Source of the DNA: Sphingomonas sp. So64.6b | Lineage (GTDB): Bacteria; Pseudomonadota; Alphaproteobacteria; Sphingomonadales; Sphingomonadaceae | Length of the DNA stretch: 64,000 nucleotides | Assembly (NCBI RefSeq): GCF_014171475.1 | Contig: NZ_CP048817.1 | Location: 3,844,001 to 3,908,000 of the forward strand | Direction: 5' to 3' | Part shown: piece after piece, positions 7,560 to 16,848 of the stretch | Layout of the letters: each line of letters opens with the position of its first letter | Numbering within the stretch: the stretch's first letter is position 1 | Position numbers and translations under genes: made by a program | The notes under the pieces: generated by a model | What the model saw: the letters and a program-made list of their open reading frames with translations, nothing else | Told to the model about the DNA's origin: nothing | Database searches by the model: none

Positions 7560-10126
7560 TCAGCCGCCACTGCCGCTTTTGTCTTTTTCGCCGGCGCCTT
7601 TTTGGCCGGAGCCTTTTTCGCTCCCGCCTTGGCTGGCGCTTTTTTGACCGGCGCTTTCTTCTTACCCTTTTTCGACGGTCCCGCCGCCGCACGCGCGTCG
7701 AGCAATTGCGCCGCCTCTTCGAGCGTCAGCGCATCCTTCTCGATCGACTTGGGCAAGGTCGCATTGGTTTCGCCATCGGTAACATAGGGTCCGTAGCGCC
7801 CCTCCATCAGCTTGATCTCCGCCTCGGTCCGCGGATGCTTGCCGAGGATCTTGAGCGGCGCCTGGGCGCCGCGCTGCGGACGCCCGCCGCCCGCCGCCGC
7901 CTCGGCGAGCTTGACCACCGCCGCATTCATCCCCGTTTCAAACACGTCCAGTGTCGATGTCAGCCGGGCATATTTGCCGGCATGGGCGAGATAGGGTCCG
8001 TAACGCCCGATCGACGCGGTGATCGGCTCACCGCTTTCAGGGTGCGTGCCCACGGTGCGCGGCAAGCTGAGCAGTTTCAATGCCCATTCCAGATCGAGTT
8101 CGGGAATGTCCTTGGGAATCGAGGCGCGCTTTGCATCCTTGCCTTCACCAAGCTGAATATAGGGACCGAACCGCCCCGATTTACGTTCGACCGGGAGGTT
8201 GGTCTCCGGGTCCACACCCATCGTCTCGGGACCGGCATCGCCGCCCTCGTCGCCGCCGCCCTGACCGAAGCGACGGGTATATTTGCACTCCGGATAATTG
8301 GAGCAGGCAACGAACGCGCCGAATTTGCCGCCGCGCAGCGCAAGCCGGCCCTCGCCGCAATTGGGGCAGAGCCGCGCATCGCCGCCATCGGCCTTGGCCG
8401 GGAAGAGATAGGGTTCGAGGAACAGGTCGAGCGCCGCGGTCACTTCCGACGGCTTCTGCTCCATCACTTCGGTGGTGCGCGGCTTGAAGTCCTTCCAGAA
8501 CGCCTCAAGCACAGACTGCCATTGCGCGCGGCCGCCCGAGACTTCGTCGAGTTGGTCCTCAAGACCCGCGGTAAAGTCGTACCCGACATATTGTTCGAAA
8601 AAGCGTTCAAGGAACGCCGTCACCAGCCGTCCGCTTTCCTCCGCGAAGAAGCGATTCTTCTCGACCCGCACATAGGCGCGGTCCTTCAGCGTCTTGATGA
8701 TCGAGGCATAGGTCGACGGGCGGCCGATGCCGAGTTCCTCGAGCCGCTTGACCAGCGATGCTTCGGAGAAGCGCGGTGGCGGTTGCGTGAAATGCTGTTC
8801 GGCGGTGACCTGTTTCTTGGCCGGCGCGTCGCCCTCGCGCATGCGCGGCAGGCGGCGGCTTTCTTCGTCGGCACTGTCGTCCGAGCCTTCCTCGTACAAA
8901 GCGAGATAACCGGGGAAGAGCACGACCTGACCCGTGGCGCGCAGGCCGGTCTGGCCCGATCCGTCGAGCAGTTCGACCGTGGTGCGCTCCATCCGCGCGG
9001 ACGCCATCTGCGAAGCGAGCGCGCGTTTCCAGATCAGATCGTAAAGCCGCGCATGATCGCCGCCGCCCATCTTGTCCTTGCCGAAATCGGTCGGACGGAT
9101 CGCCTCATGCGCTTCCTGCGCATTCTTGGCCTTGGTCTGGTACTGGCGCGGGCTATCCGGGACATAACTCGCGTCATAGCGATCGGCGACCGCTTTTCGC
9201 GCGGCGGAGATGGCGCTGCTGTCCATCTGCACGCCGTCCGTGCGCATATAAGTGATCGCGCCGTCTTCGTAGAGCCCTTGAGCGATGCGCATGGTATGAT
9301 CGGCGGAGAAGCCGAGCTTGCGCGATGCCTCCTGCTGCAGCGTCGACGTGGTGAAGGGCGGCGGCGGATTGCGCGTGGCCGGCTTGACCTCGACCGAGTC
9401 GACGCTGAAACGGCCTTCCTCGACCGCCTTCTTGGCGCGCAAAGCGGTGCCTTCCTCGCCAATCGACAGCCGGTCGAGCTTCTTGCCTTCGAAGGTCACG
9501 AGCCGCGCCTGGAACGGCGTGCCGTCCTGTTCCATATCGGCGACGACCGACCAATATTCCTGTGCCTTGAACGCTTCGATCTCGCGTTCGCGCTGGACGA
9601 TCAGGCGCAGTGCGACCGATTGGACACGGCCAGCCGACTTGGCGCCGGGCAGTTTGCGCCACAGCACCGGGGAGAGCGTGAAGCCGACCAGATAGTCGAG
9701 CGCGCGGCGCGCGCGATACGCATCGATCAAGTCGGTATCGAGCTCGCGCGGATGCTTCATCGCCTCGGTCACCGTCGCCTTGGTGATCGCGTTAAAGGTC
9801 ACGCGCTGCACATCCTTGGGCAGCACCTTGCGATTGCGCAGCACTTCCTGAACGTGCCACGAAATCGCCTCGCCCTCACGATCGGGATCGGTTGCGAGGA
9901 TCAGACGGTCGGCGGTCTTGGCGAGATCCGCGATCGCCTTTAATTGCTTCGCCTTGTCGGCGTAATTTTCCCATTCCATCGCGAATCCGTCATCGGGATT
10001 CACCGAGCCGTCCTTGGGCGGCAAGTCGCGCACATGGCCGTAGCTCGCGAGAACGCGATAGTCCGAGCCCAGATATTTCTCGATGGTTTTCGCCTTGGCG
10101 GGCGATTCGACGATGACAAGCTGCAT
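7556..10126 (-). CDS. topA: DNA topoisomerase I (type IA)
   Basis: An 856-residue enzyme that relaxes negative supercoils through a 5'-phosphotyrosine intermediate. The Toprim domain runs from MQLVIVESPAKAKTIEKYLG to the acidic motif ATDPDREGE. The active-site Tyr lies in ITYMRTDG. One zinc ribbon (CPNC ... CSNYPEC) follows, then several topoisomerase C-terminal repeats and a tail rich in KKAPAKK that probably binds DNA. I use the ATG at 10126 because the protein then begins directly at the Toprim strand; upstream codons to 10204 are not conserved-looking. Confidence 0.96.
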   Translation of the reverse strand: MQLVIVESPAKAKTIEKYLGSDYRVLASYGHVRDLPPKDGSVNPDDGFAMEWENYADKAKQLKAIADLAKTADRLILATDPDREGEAISWHVQEVLRNRKVLPKDVQRVTFNAITKATVTEAMKHPRELDTDLIDAYRARRALDYLVGFTLSPVLWRKLPGAKSAGRVQSVALRLIVQREREIEAFKAQEYWSVVADMEQDGTPFQARLVTFEGKKLDRLSIGEEGTALRAKKAVEEGRFSVDSVEVKPATRNPPPPFTTSTLQQEASRKLGFSADHTMRIAQGLYEDGAITYMRTDGVQMDSSAISAARKAVADRYDASYVPDSPRQYQTKAKNAQEAHEAIRPTDFGKDKMGGGDHARLYDLIWKRALASQMASARMERTTVELLDGSGQTGLRATGQVVLFPGYLALYEEGSDDSADEESRRLPRMREGDAPAKKQVTAEQHFTQPPPRFSEASLVKRLEELGIGRPSTYASIIKTLKDRAYVRVEKNRFFAEESGRLVTAFLERFFEQYVGYDFTAGLEDQLDEVSGGRAQWQSVLEAFWKDFKPRTTEVMEQKPSEVTAALDLFLEPYLFPAKADGGDARLCPNCGEGRLALRGGKFGAFVACSNYPECKYTRRFGQGGGDEGGDAGPETMGVDPETNLPVERKSGRFGPYIQLGEGKDAKRASIPKDIPELDLEWALKLLSLPRTVGTHPESGEPITASIGRYGPYLAHAGKYARLTSTLDVFETGMNAAVVKLAEAAAGGGRPQRGAQAPLKILGKHPRTEAEIKLMEGRYGPYVTDGETNATLPKSIEKDALTLEEAAQLLDARAAAGPSKKGKKKAPVKKAPAKAGAKKAPAKKAPAKKTKAAVAAE

Positions 10127-10290
10127 AAATGGAAAAAGCGTCCTTACGTGTACGCGCGAGGGTGGAAAGCTTCGGGCCTGCCCGTCAAGGGGCATTACCA
10201 TCAACAGATAGGAGGTCAGCTTTTGTTAGGAAGTGGCCGTCACAGTCAGATTGAGGAAGTGGAGACAAATTTCAGTTGGGTCTCAATGAC

Positions 10291-10749
10291 ATGGTCGATT
10301 ACGAAACCCTGATGCTTGAACATGACGCCCTCACTGTGCTGGCGACCCGGCTGATCGACATGGTCGTGCCCGATGATGGAATGGACATCGGCCCGACGCG
10401 CCTGACAGCGGCGATCGCGGCGCGCGATGCGCTATCCGGCGCGCTGATGCAGCACCTCCATACCGAGGATAGCACCATCTACCCTAAGCTGATCGGTGGC
10501 AACGATGCCTCCGCGGCAGCGGCGGCGCGACAAGTCGTTGCTGAATTCAAGGACCTGATCGGCGACTGGATGGCCTATATGGCGGACTGGCCAATCACGC
10601 GGATCGAAGCCGAATGGCCGGTTTTCAGGAGCGCCACGATGGAGTTGATGCGCCGGCTGAATGGGCGAGTAAGGCGCGAGAACGAACTTCTCTATCCGCT
10701 TGCGCTCGCCGCCGCGCATATAACGTTGCGGGCCACGCCGGAATGCTGA
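10291..10749 (+). CDS. Hemerythrin-like HHE-domain protein
   Basis: A 152-residue all-helical protein with HHE-type motifs (MLEHD near the start, QHLHTEDSTIYP, and RRENELLYPL in place of the last His motif). The family uses a di-iron centre to bind oxygen or sense redox state, or acts in iron-sulfur repair; the missing final His makes metal binding uncertain. The start could also be TTG at 10276, which has GGAG 11 nt upstream. It is divergent from topA and convergent with the TonB-like gene. Confidence 0.7.
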   Translation: MVDYETLMLEHDALTVLATRLIDMVVPDDGMDIGPTRLTAAIAARDALSGALMQHLHTEDSTIYPKLIGGNDASAAAAARQVVAEFKDLIGDWMAYMADWPITRIEAEWPVFRSATMELMRRLNGRVRRENELLYPLALAAAHITLRATPEC

Positions 10750-10787
10750 ACATCGGTACCCCACCGGCGCGAGGGTGAGGATATCGG

Positions 10788-11546
10788 TCATCGACGGGGC
10801 TCCCTTTGCGCCGGCTGCTGGTCGATTTCCCAGACATGATCCTCGACCAGGATCGACCGCACCGGCCGGCCGCGCGCGTCGCGTGACGGTTCGAAGCGGA
10901 AGCGCTGCTCGATCAGCCGGCAGGTGGTAAAGTCGAGCAATTCATTGCCGCTCGAATGGGTGATGAGGCAGCCGGTCGCGCGACCATTGGCTTCGACCGT
11001 GTAGCGCACCGACACGGTGCCGCCGATTCCCGCCGCGCCGACCGCGCCGGGATAGTCCGAATCCTTCAATCGTCCGCTGCGCCGGCGCGGCGGGCTTTCA
11101 TAACCGCCATCGCCGTCACCATCGCCGTACCTGCCGCTGCCCAGCCCATTGCCTTCGCCGCCAGCCCCCGTGCCCGGCCCGCGTATATCCGCAGCCCCGG
11201 CCGATGCCTGGGCGCCAGGTCCGGCGATCGGGGCGGCGACCACCGGCGGCGGCACGGTCGTCACGACGACTGGTTGCGGCGCGACCACCTCGGTCGGTTT
11301 GGCGCGCAGATTGGGCGGCGACGCCGCGCCCTCGGCCCGGCTCGCCTTGCGGTGCGGGATCGTTCTCTCGGGTGGCGGGGGCGGTAGGCTCGGCGCGATG
11401 CCGAACAGCTTGAGGTCGTCGCTTAGCCGGTCGGTCGAATGCACCGCGAGGCCGGCGATCAGGATATAGCCAAGCACCAGCTGCACGACCACCGCGGCGA
11501 TCGCGCCCTTGATCCGATCGGGCAGTCTCGATTGATCAGCCGTCAC
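10788..11546 (-). CDS. TonB-like energy transducer protein
   Basis: About 252 residues: one N-terminal membrane helix (IAAVVVQLVLGYILIAGLA), a long Pro/Gly-rich periplasmic spacer (PSLPPPPPERT, then Gly-rich), and a C-terminal TonB-type domain (GGTVSVRYTVEANGRATGC ... QRFRFEP). TonB proteins pass proton-motive energy to outer-membrane receptors. A GTG start at 11546 with GAGG about 8 nt upstream is preferred; the frame is open to 11606. No exbBD genes adjoin, so it is probably an accessory TonB. Confidence 0.75.
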   Translation of the reverse strand: MTADQSRLPDRIKGAIAAVVVQLVLGYILIAGLAVHSTDRLSDDLKLFGIAPSLPPPPPERTIPHRKASRAEGAASPPNLRAKPTEVVAPQPVVVTTVPPPVVAAPIAGPGAQASAGAADIRGPGTGAGGEGNGLGSGRYGDGDGDGGYESPPRRRSGRLKDSDYPGAVGAAGIGGTVSVRYTVEANGRATGCLITHSSGNELLDFTTCRLIEQRFRFEPSRDARGRPVRSILVEDHVWEIDQQPAQREPRR

Positions 11547-11666
11547 GCGCGATCCTCGATCCGAAAGCGGTGCCGGTATAACGCCCACCGGCCCGATCCG
11601 TCGCATCGTCGATGACCGCCGCTAGGCGTCGGACGGGCGAGAGCGAGAAATCGGTGCAGACCTCAC

Positions 11667-12308
11667 TCAGGCAAAAATCTCGCTGAGGTGATCCTGCGTC
11701 GGCCGCAACAACGAGTAGAGCGCGACGCTCAGCAGCCATGAGCTGACGAACGCCGCGAATATCACGGGATAGAGTATCAGCGACGCAATCAACGGCTGCT
11801 GGTCGATCAGCATGCCCGCAACGCCGATCGCGATCACAGCCGCTGGCACGAAGATCACCAGCAGCACGCCGAGGATAGGCCATAGGTTCGGCCGAGTCAG
11901 CGCCCAGCTTTCGCCGAGCGCGCCGCTGACCGTCTGCTCTTCCGCCAGCAGGACGGCCGACGCCACCGACCAGCGCACGCTGAGAAATATGCCAGGCACG
12001 ATGAGCAGGACATAACCGAGGAGAATGCCGAGGCCGGACAGGATATTGACCCCCCAGAACGCGCCGAGGCCATTTCGGCGCGTCTCGTCACGCAGGCCGC
12101 GCCGCTCGAGCGCTGTTCGAACCAAGACATATTGCGCGACCAGGCTGGCGATGCCCGCCGGCAGAGTGCCGGCATCGCCGATCGTCAAATCCAGCGCGAT
12201 GTTGACCCCGACGAGACCGGCGAGGCAGGCCATCGCGGTCCCGGCATTTTCCTGCATGAGTTCGCCCAGCCGGGTGAAGATGTCCTGAACCGTCAATGCT
12301 TCATCCAT
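11667..12308 (-). CDS. Polytopic membrane protein, GPDP membrane-domain/YciC-like
   Basis: A 213-residue protein with about five or six membrane helices, including ILSGLGILLGYVLLIVPGIF and a later pair around residues 140-200. The segment LGESWALTRPNLWPI matches the pattern of glycerophosphodiester phosphodiesterase membrane-domain and YciC-type proteins, which have no known enzymatic site. Function unknown. It is on the same strand as dprA, 16 bp downstream of its stop. Confidence 0.6.
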   Translation of the reverse strand: MDEALTVQDIFTRLGELMQENAGTAMACLAGLVGVNIALDLTIGDAGTLPAGIASLVAQYVLVRTALERRGLRDETRRNGLGAFWGVNILSGLGILLGYVLLIVPGIFLSVRWSVASAVLLAEEQTVSGALGESWALTRPNLWPILGVLLVIFVPAAVIAIGVAGMLIDQQPLIASLILYPVIFAAFVSSWLLSVALYSLLRPTQDHLSEIFA

Positions 12309-12324
12309 CGTCCCGACCCCTCGA

Positions 12325-13425
12325 TCAAACGCCGCTCACCCGGCCGCCGGCATGGCGTTCGAGCCGCCCGGCCAGCTCCAGTTCAAGCAACACCATCTGC
12401 ACCACCGCCGGCGCGAAGCCCGACTGACGGATCAATTCATCGACCGCGACCGGCACCGGACCGAGCAACGACGTCAGCGCATGACGCTCGGCATCGCTGG
12501 CATCCTCGGGCAGCGGCCCGGCGAAGCGCGTGACCGGCGAGCGCACCATTCCCGCATCGATTGGGCGAATCGTTTCGAGCACATCGGCGGCGGACTGAAT
12601 GAGGATCGCGCCGTCGCGGATCAGGCCGTTACACCCCTGCGCGCGCGGATCGAGCGGCGAGCCCGGTACCGCCATCACTTCGCGACCCTTCTCACCCGCC
12701 AGCCGCGCAGTAATCAGCGAGCCGGACTTTGGCGCAGCCTCGACCACCACTGTCCCAACCGCGAGCCCGGCAATGATGCGGTTGCGATAGGGAAAGTGGC
12801 GCGCACGCGGCTCAGTACCGGGCGGTTGTTCGGCGATCAGCAGACCTTCGCTCGCGATCCGTTCCTGCAGCACCGCATTTTCGGGCGGATAGACGATGTC
12901 GATGCCGCCGGCGATCACCGCGATCGTGCCGCCCTCCAGCGCGCCGATATGAGCGGCGGTATCGACACCGCGCGCCAGACCCGACACGACCGCAACGCCT
13001 TCATCGGCAAGCTGATACGCCAGTTGCCGCGCAAAACGGCACGCGGCAGCAGACGCGTTGCGCGCGCCGACCATCGCCACCGCGCTGCGGGCCAGCAACG
13101 CCATATTCCCGCGCACCATCATCACCGGCGGTGCATCGTCGATCTCGGCGAGCAGTGATGGATAGTCGACCTCGTCGATAAACAGGTGCCGCGCGCCGAG
13201 TTTCGCCGCCATTGCCAGTTCACGCTCCGCGACCGACCGGTCCGCCACGACCGGCGCACGACCACCGCCCCGCGCGGCAAGATCCGGCAGTATGTCGATC
13301 GCGGCAGCGGCATCGCCGAAGCGCGTAATGAGCTGGCGGTAGGTGACCGGGCCGATCTGCGCGGTACGGATCAGGCGGAGACGGGCAATCGCCGCTTCTT
13401 CGCCCCGCCCGACGGGTTCAGCCAC
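12325..13425 (-). CDS. dprA: DNA-processing protein DprA
   Basis: A 366-residue protein that loads RecA on incoming single-stranded DNA during transformation. The Rossmann core is clear: VAMVGARNAS, VVSGLARGVDTAAH, GIDIVYPPEN and FPYRNRIIAGLA. A SAM-like N-terminal segment precedes it and a winged-helix C-terminal domain follows. I chose the GTG at 13425, whose first codons overlap the plsY stop by 8 bp; the frame extends further upstream but only through plsY shadow sequence. Confidence 0.93.
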   Translation of the reverse strand: MAEPVGRGEEAAIARLRLIRTAQIGPVTYRQLITRFGDAAAAIDILPDLAARGGGRAPVVADRSVAERELAMAAKLGARHLFIDEVDYPSLLAEIDDAPPVMMVRGNMALLARSAVAMVGARNASAAACRFARQLAYQLADEGVAVVSGLARGVDTAAHIGALEGGTIAVIAGGIDIVYPPENAVLQERIASEGLLIAEQPPGTEPRARHFPYRNRIIAGLAVGTVVVEAAPKSGSLITARLAGEKGREVMAVPGSPLDPRAQGCNGLIRDGAILIQSAADVLETIRPIDAGMVRSPVTRFAGPLPEDASDAERHALTSLLGPVPVAVDELIRQSGFAPAVVQMVLLELELAGRLERHAGGRVSGV

Positions 13426-14023
13426 TCTTGCGGCCGATCCGGGGCTCGGTACCGTCAAGCAGGCGGTCGATATTGGCGCGGTGCTTCCACAGCACCAGCA
13501 ATGCGAGCGCGAGCAGCAGCAGGACGATGTCGAACTGTTCGAAGAAAGCGGCGGCGACCGGCGCGCTGACCGCCGCTGCCATGCCGGCGAGCGACGAGAC
13601 GCGCAGCGCCGCGAGCAGGCCAAGCCACACGCCGGCATAAATCAGCGCGCTCGGCCAATGCAGCGCGAGGATGATGCCCATCATCGTCGCGACACCCTTG
13701 CCGCCACGAAATTTGAGCCAGACCGGATACAGATGGCCGATAAAAGCCGCGGCGGCCGCCACCACAGCGGTTCCGGGGAAAAGAAATTCGCACAGAATCA
13801 CCGCGGCCCAGCCCTTGGCCGCGTCGAGCAGCAGCGTCGCCGCCGCAAGCCCCTTGCGTCCGGTGCGCAACACATTGGTCGCACCGATATTACCCGAACC
13901 GATCGTGCGCAGGTCGCCAGCGCCGGCCAGCCGCGTCAGAATCACCCCGAACGGGATCGATCCGAGCAGATAGCCCAGCACCAGCGCGCCCGCCGGCGCC
14001 AACCACAGATATTCCGTCGGCAA
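13418..14023 (-). CDS. plsY: Glycerol-3-phosphate acyltransferase PlsY
   Basis: Inner-membrane enzyme moving an acyl group from acyl-phosphate to glycerol-3-phosphate, the first step of phospholipid synthesis. Motifs include LGSIPFGVILTR, the GSGNIGATNVLRT loop and KFRGGKGVAT, between about five helices. A TTG start at 14023 with AAGGGGG about 6 nt before it gives 201 residues, the usual family size; an ATG at 14074 would add 17 residues. It is coupled to dprA downstream. Confidence 0.92.
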   Translation of the reverse strand: MPTEYLWLAPAGALVLGYLLGSIPFGVILTRLAGAGDLRTIGSGNIGATNVLRTGRKGLAAATLLLDAAKGWAAVILCEFLFPGTAVVAAAAAFIGHLYPVWLKFRGGKGVATMMGIILALHWPSALIYAGVWLGLLAALRVSSLAGMAAAVSAPVAAAFFEQFDIVLLLLALALLVLWKHRANIDRLLDGTEPRIGRKSG

Positions 14024-14124
14024 GTCGTCCCCCTTATGTTCGGATATAGCGGACACCGCGCAAGACGCCAACAATCTCCGTCAACCGACCTTGCCCCCGC
14101 GCCCATCGACGCTAAGCGACAGAT

Positions 14125-14922
14125 ATGAGCGATATGCGGCCGATCCTGTTCTTCGATTCCGGTGTCGGCGGCCTGTCGGTACTCGGTCCGACGCGCGCGC
14201 TGCTGCCGGCGGCGCCATTTGTCTATGTCGCCGATTCGGCCGGTTTTCCTTATGGCACCAAGAGCGAAGCCGAGATCGCCGCGCGCGTGCCCGCCTTGCT
14301 CGGGCGGCTCGCCGAACGATATCGTCCGCGCCTGATTGTCATTGCCTGCAACACCGCATCGACCATTGCGCTGGCGGCGGTGCGCGCCGCGCTCGACTTG
14401 CCCATCGTCGGTACCGTACCGGCGATCAAACCTGCCGCCGCGATCAGCGTGACGCGCGCGATCGGGGTGCTCGGCACCAAGGCCACAGTGCGCCAGCCCT
14501 ATGTCGACGACCTCACCGCGCGCTTCGCCAGCGATTGCCTGGTGCTGCGCCACGGGTCGGCCGAACTGGTCGAACTGGCCGAAGCCAAGCTGCGCGGCAC
14601 GGCGACCGACCCGGCGCGCTATGCCGCGGTACTTGATGGGCTGTTAAGCCAGCCGGGCGGCGAGCGGATCGACACGATCGTCAACGCCTGCACCCATTTT
14701 CCGCTGGTCGAGGCCGAATTGACCGCCGCCGCACCCCGGGCGATCCGCTTCGTCGATGGCAGCGCGGGGATTGCGCGGCGCGTGGCGACGCTGACGCAGG
14801 GGCAGGAATGGCCCGACGCCGCAGGTGAGGGGCGCGCCGTTTTCACCGGCGGAAACGCCGATATCGCCGCGCTGGCACCGGCGCTGGCGCGCTATGGCCT
14901 GAACCGGCTGGAACCGCTTTAG
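14125..14922 (+). CDS. murI: Glutamate racemase
   Basis: Converts L- to D-glutamate for peptidoglycan. The 265-residue product has the N-terminal motif FFDSGVGGLSVL (D11, S12) and the two catalytic cysteines in IACNTAST (C75) and NACTHFPL (C189). It is divergent from plsY/dprA. No gyrase-inhibitor-type extension is seen. Confidence 0.95.
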   Translation: MSDMRPILFFDSGVGGLSVLGPTRALLPAAPFVYVADSAGFPYGTKSEAEIAARVPALLGRLAERYRPRLIVIACNTASTIALAAVRAALDLPIVGTVPAIKPAAAISVTRAIGVLGTKATVRQPYVDDLTARFASDCLVLRHGSAELVELAEAKLRGTATDPARYAAVLDGLLSQPGGERIDTIVNACTHFPLVEAELTAAAPRAIRFVDGSAGIARRVATLTQGQEWPDAAGEGRAVFTGGNADIAALAPALARYGLNRLEPL

Positions 14923-14981
14923 GGCCAAGGGCGCTGGCATCACCGGCCCCGGGCCGTTACCAGCGACGAGCGTGATGGTTC

Positions 14982-16727
14982 ATGGCGGCCACAAGGACGG
15001 GGACTGTTCTGACCGATACCGTACAGGAGCCGCCATTCGCGGCGCGGAACGCCATTCGCGACCATGGCGTGCTGCTTGCAACCTATGTGGTGGCGATGCT
15101 GCTGTTTTTTCGCGCACCGGTGCTGAGCGGGTTCGATCTGGGCTTTGGCGATCGTGCCGATGGCCTGATCGAAATTTCCATTCTCGAACATTGGCGCAAC
15201 GTCCTGTCCGGCGCCAGCAACTGGGCGACGACCGGCTATTTTTATCCCTATGCCGGCACGCTGGGCTATAATGACGGCTATTTCCTGTACGGCCTGGTCT
15301 ATTCGTTCTGGCGCCTGTTTGCCGATCCATTTCTCGCCGACACGCTGAACATCTTCACCTTCAAGACGATCGGCTTTTTCGCCGCCTATGCGCTGGTGGC
15401 GCGAAGTCTGAACTGGGGCCGCCGGTCGGCACTGTTCGTCGCATCGATCTTCACCATCGCCAATGGCCTGTGGGTGCAGGCGGGGCATGCTCAACTTCAT
15501 ATCGTCGCGCTTCTGCCGCTCGCGATGATCCTGGTGATTGCCATCGTTCGCGCCGAACGGGAAGGACGTCCCGGCCGCAGCCGCCTCGCCGCGATCGCAT
15601 TGGCGGCGCTGCTCGCCGCCTGGCTTCTCACCGCCTATTATATGGCCTGGTTCGCCATATTCTTTTCGGCACTCTATGTAATATCATATGCAGCGACGAT
15701 ACTATTCACCGACCATCGTCTGCTTTTCGCTCATTTCTATCGCCGAATCACGACGTTATTCATATTCTTGTTCTCATTTATCATATGCCTGATTCCCTTT
15801 CTTGTTCTCTATCTGCCGAAGTTGCGGGAGACGAACGGCCATGATTTCAAGGCTTATTCCTATTATTTGATCAGGCCGCTCGACCTGATCAATGTCGGAT
15901 CCGAAAATTATCTATGGGGATGGCTGATCCGCCTGTTCCGTGACGCCATGGGCGATGCGGAACGGGCCGACCGGCTGATGGGCGGCGAACATGTGACGGG
16001 CTTCCCCGTGCTGCTGTTCATTCTGATCCTGGTTGCCATCGTCGGAGTCATTGCCGGGCGTCGCCCCGCCGCCGGACGCCCGACCCCACCCGAACTGCGC
16101 GCGCTGGCACTGGCGGTGGTCTTGAGCTGGGTGGTTGCCCTGAAGTTTTTCGGCTTCTCCTTCTGGCAGATCGTATCCGAATTCGTGCCCGGGGCGGGCG
16201 GAATCAGGGTCATTCTGCGCTATCAGTTGTTCGTGATCCTGCCCGCACTGCTGCTGGTGGTCTGGGCCCATCGCGAACGGGCGCACCGCCTGATGCAGGG
16301 AAGGCCCGGGCTGATGAGCGGCCTGATCATGCTGCTCATCGCGGAGCAACTCGGCAGTGCGTCGGCGGCGCATTTGAGCCGATCGGCGCACAGCGCGGAA
16401 TTATCGGCGATCCCGGCGCCGCCGGCGTCGTGCCGCTCCTTCTACATCGTCGCCGCGCGCAAGGACGAAGCGACCTATGCGAACGACAAATTCGACAAGC
16501 TCTATCCGCACAATGTCGATGCCATGTTCCTTGCGCAACGCTGGAGGCTGCCGACGATCAATGGTTTTTCGACCTTTAATCCGCCGGACTGGGAATTCGC
16601 CGACCCGCTGGCATCGAGCTATGATTTCCGCGCGATGAGCTATGCGCGGCGACATGAACTGCGGCATGTCTGCCGGCTGGACATGCGCGACACCAAGCCG
16701 TGGAGATTGATGCCGGAAACGGAATGA
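14982..16727 (+). CDS. Polytopic membrane protein of unknown function (possible GT-C fold)
   Basis: A 581-residue protein with roughly ten to twelve membrane helices and a C-terminal soluble part (about 465-581). After the first helix comes an acidic, aromatic periplasmic loop (GFGDRADGLIEISILEHW), as in many lipid-linked glycosyltransferases of the GT-C type, but I do not recognise the family. Bases about 15655-15870 are noticeably AT-richer than the surroundings, with unusual codons (ATA, TTA, TCA), suggesting foreign origin or weak selection. It stands alone between murI and hemA. Confidence 0.7.
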   Translation: MAATRTGTVLTDTVQEPPFAARNAIRDHGVLLATYVVAMLLFFRAPVLSGFDLGFGDRADGLIEISILEHWRNVLSGASNWATTGYFYPYAGTLGYNDGYFLYGLVYSFWRLFADPFLADTLNIFTFKTIGFFAAYALVARSLNWGRRSALFVASIFTIANGLWVQAGHAQLHIVALLPLAMILVIAIVRAEREGRPGRSRLAAIALAALLAAWLLTAYYMAWFAIFFSALYVISYAATILFTDHRLLFAHFYRRITTLFIFLFSFIICLIPFLVLYLPKLRETNGHDFKAYSYYLIRPLDLINVGSENYLWGWLIRLFRDAMGDAERADRLMGGEHVTGFPVLLFILILVAIVGVIAGRRPAAGRPTPPELRALALAVVLSWVVALKFFGFSFWQIVSEFVPGAGGIRVILRYQLFVILPALLLVVWAHRERAHRLMQGRPGLMSGLIMLLIAEQLGSASAAHLSRSAHSAELSAIPAPPASCRSFYIVAARKDEATYANDKFDKLYPHNVDAMFLAQRWRLPTINGFSTFNPPDWEFADPLASSYDFRAMSYARRHELRHVCRLDMRDTKPWRLMPETE

Positions 16728-16848
16728 CAGCCGAAGAGCGCCAGCCGCCGGTCGATTTGCGCTCGATACGCCTAAACTGGTGCAATCCGATCACGCTGAT
16801 CGTTGAAAGTCGCTGGAATTCCGCACCGGAGCGCGCTAGGGCGCGCTT

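Noticed and set aside
7556..7690. Lysine/alanine repeats at the topA end as a separate histone-like gene
   Set aside because: The repeats are in frame with topA and need no separate start; basic tails are common in TopA of high-GC bacteria.
7706..9943. 745-codon plus-strand open frame
   Set aside because: It is antisense to topA, an effect of high GC at third codon positions; the topA frame carries all family motifs.
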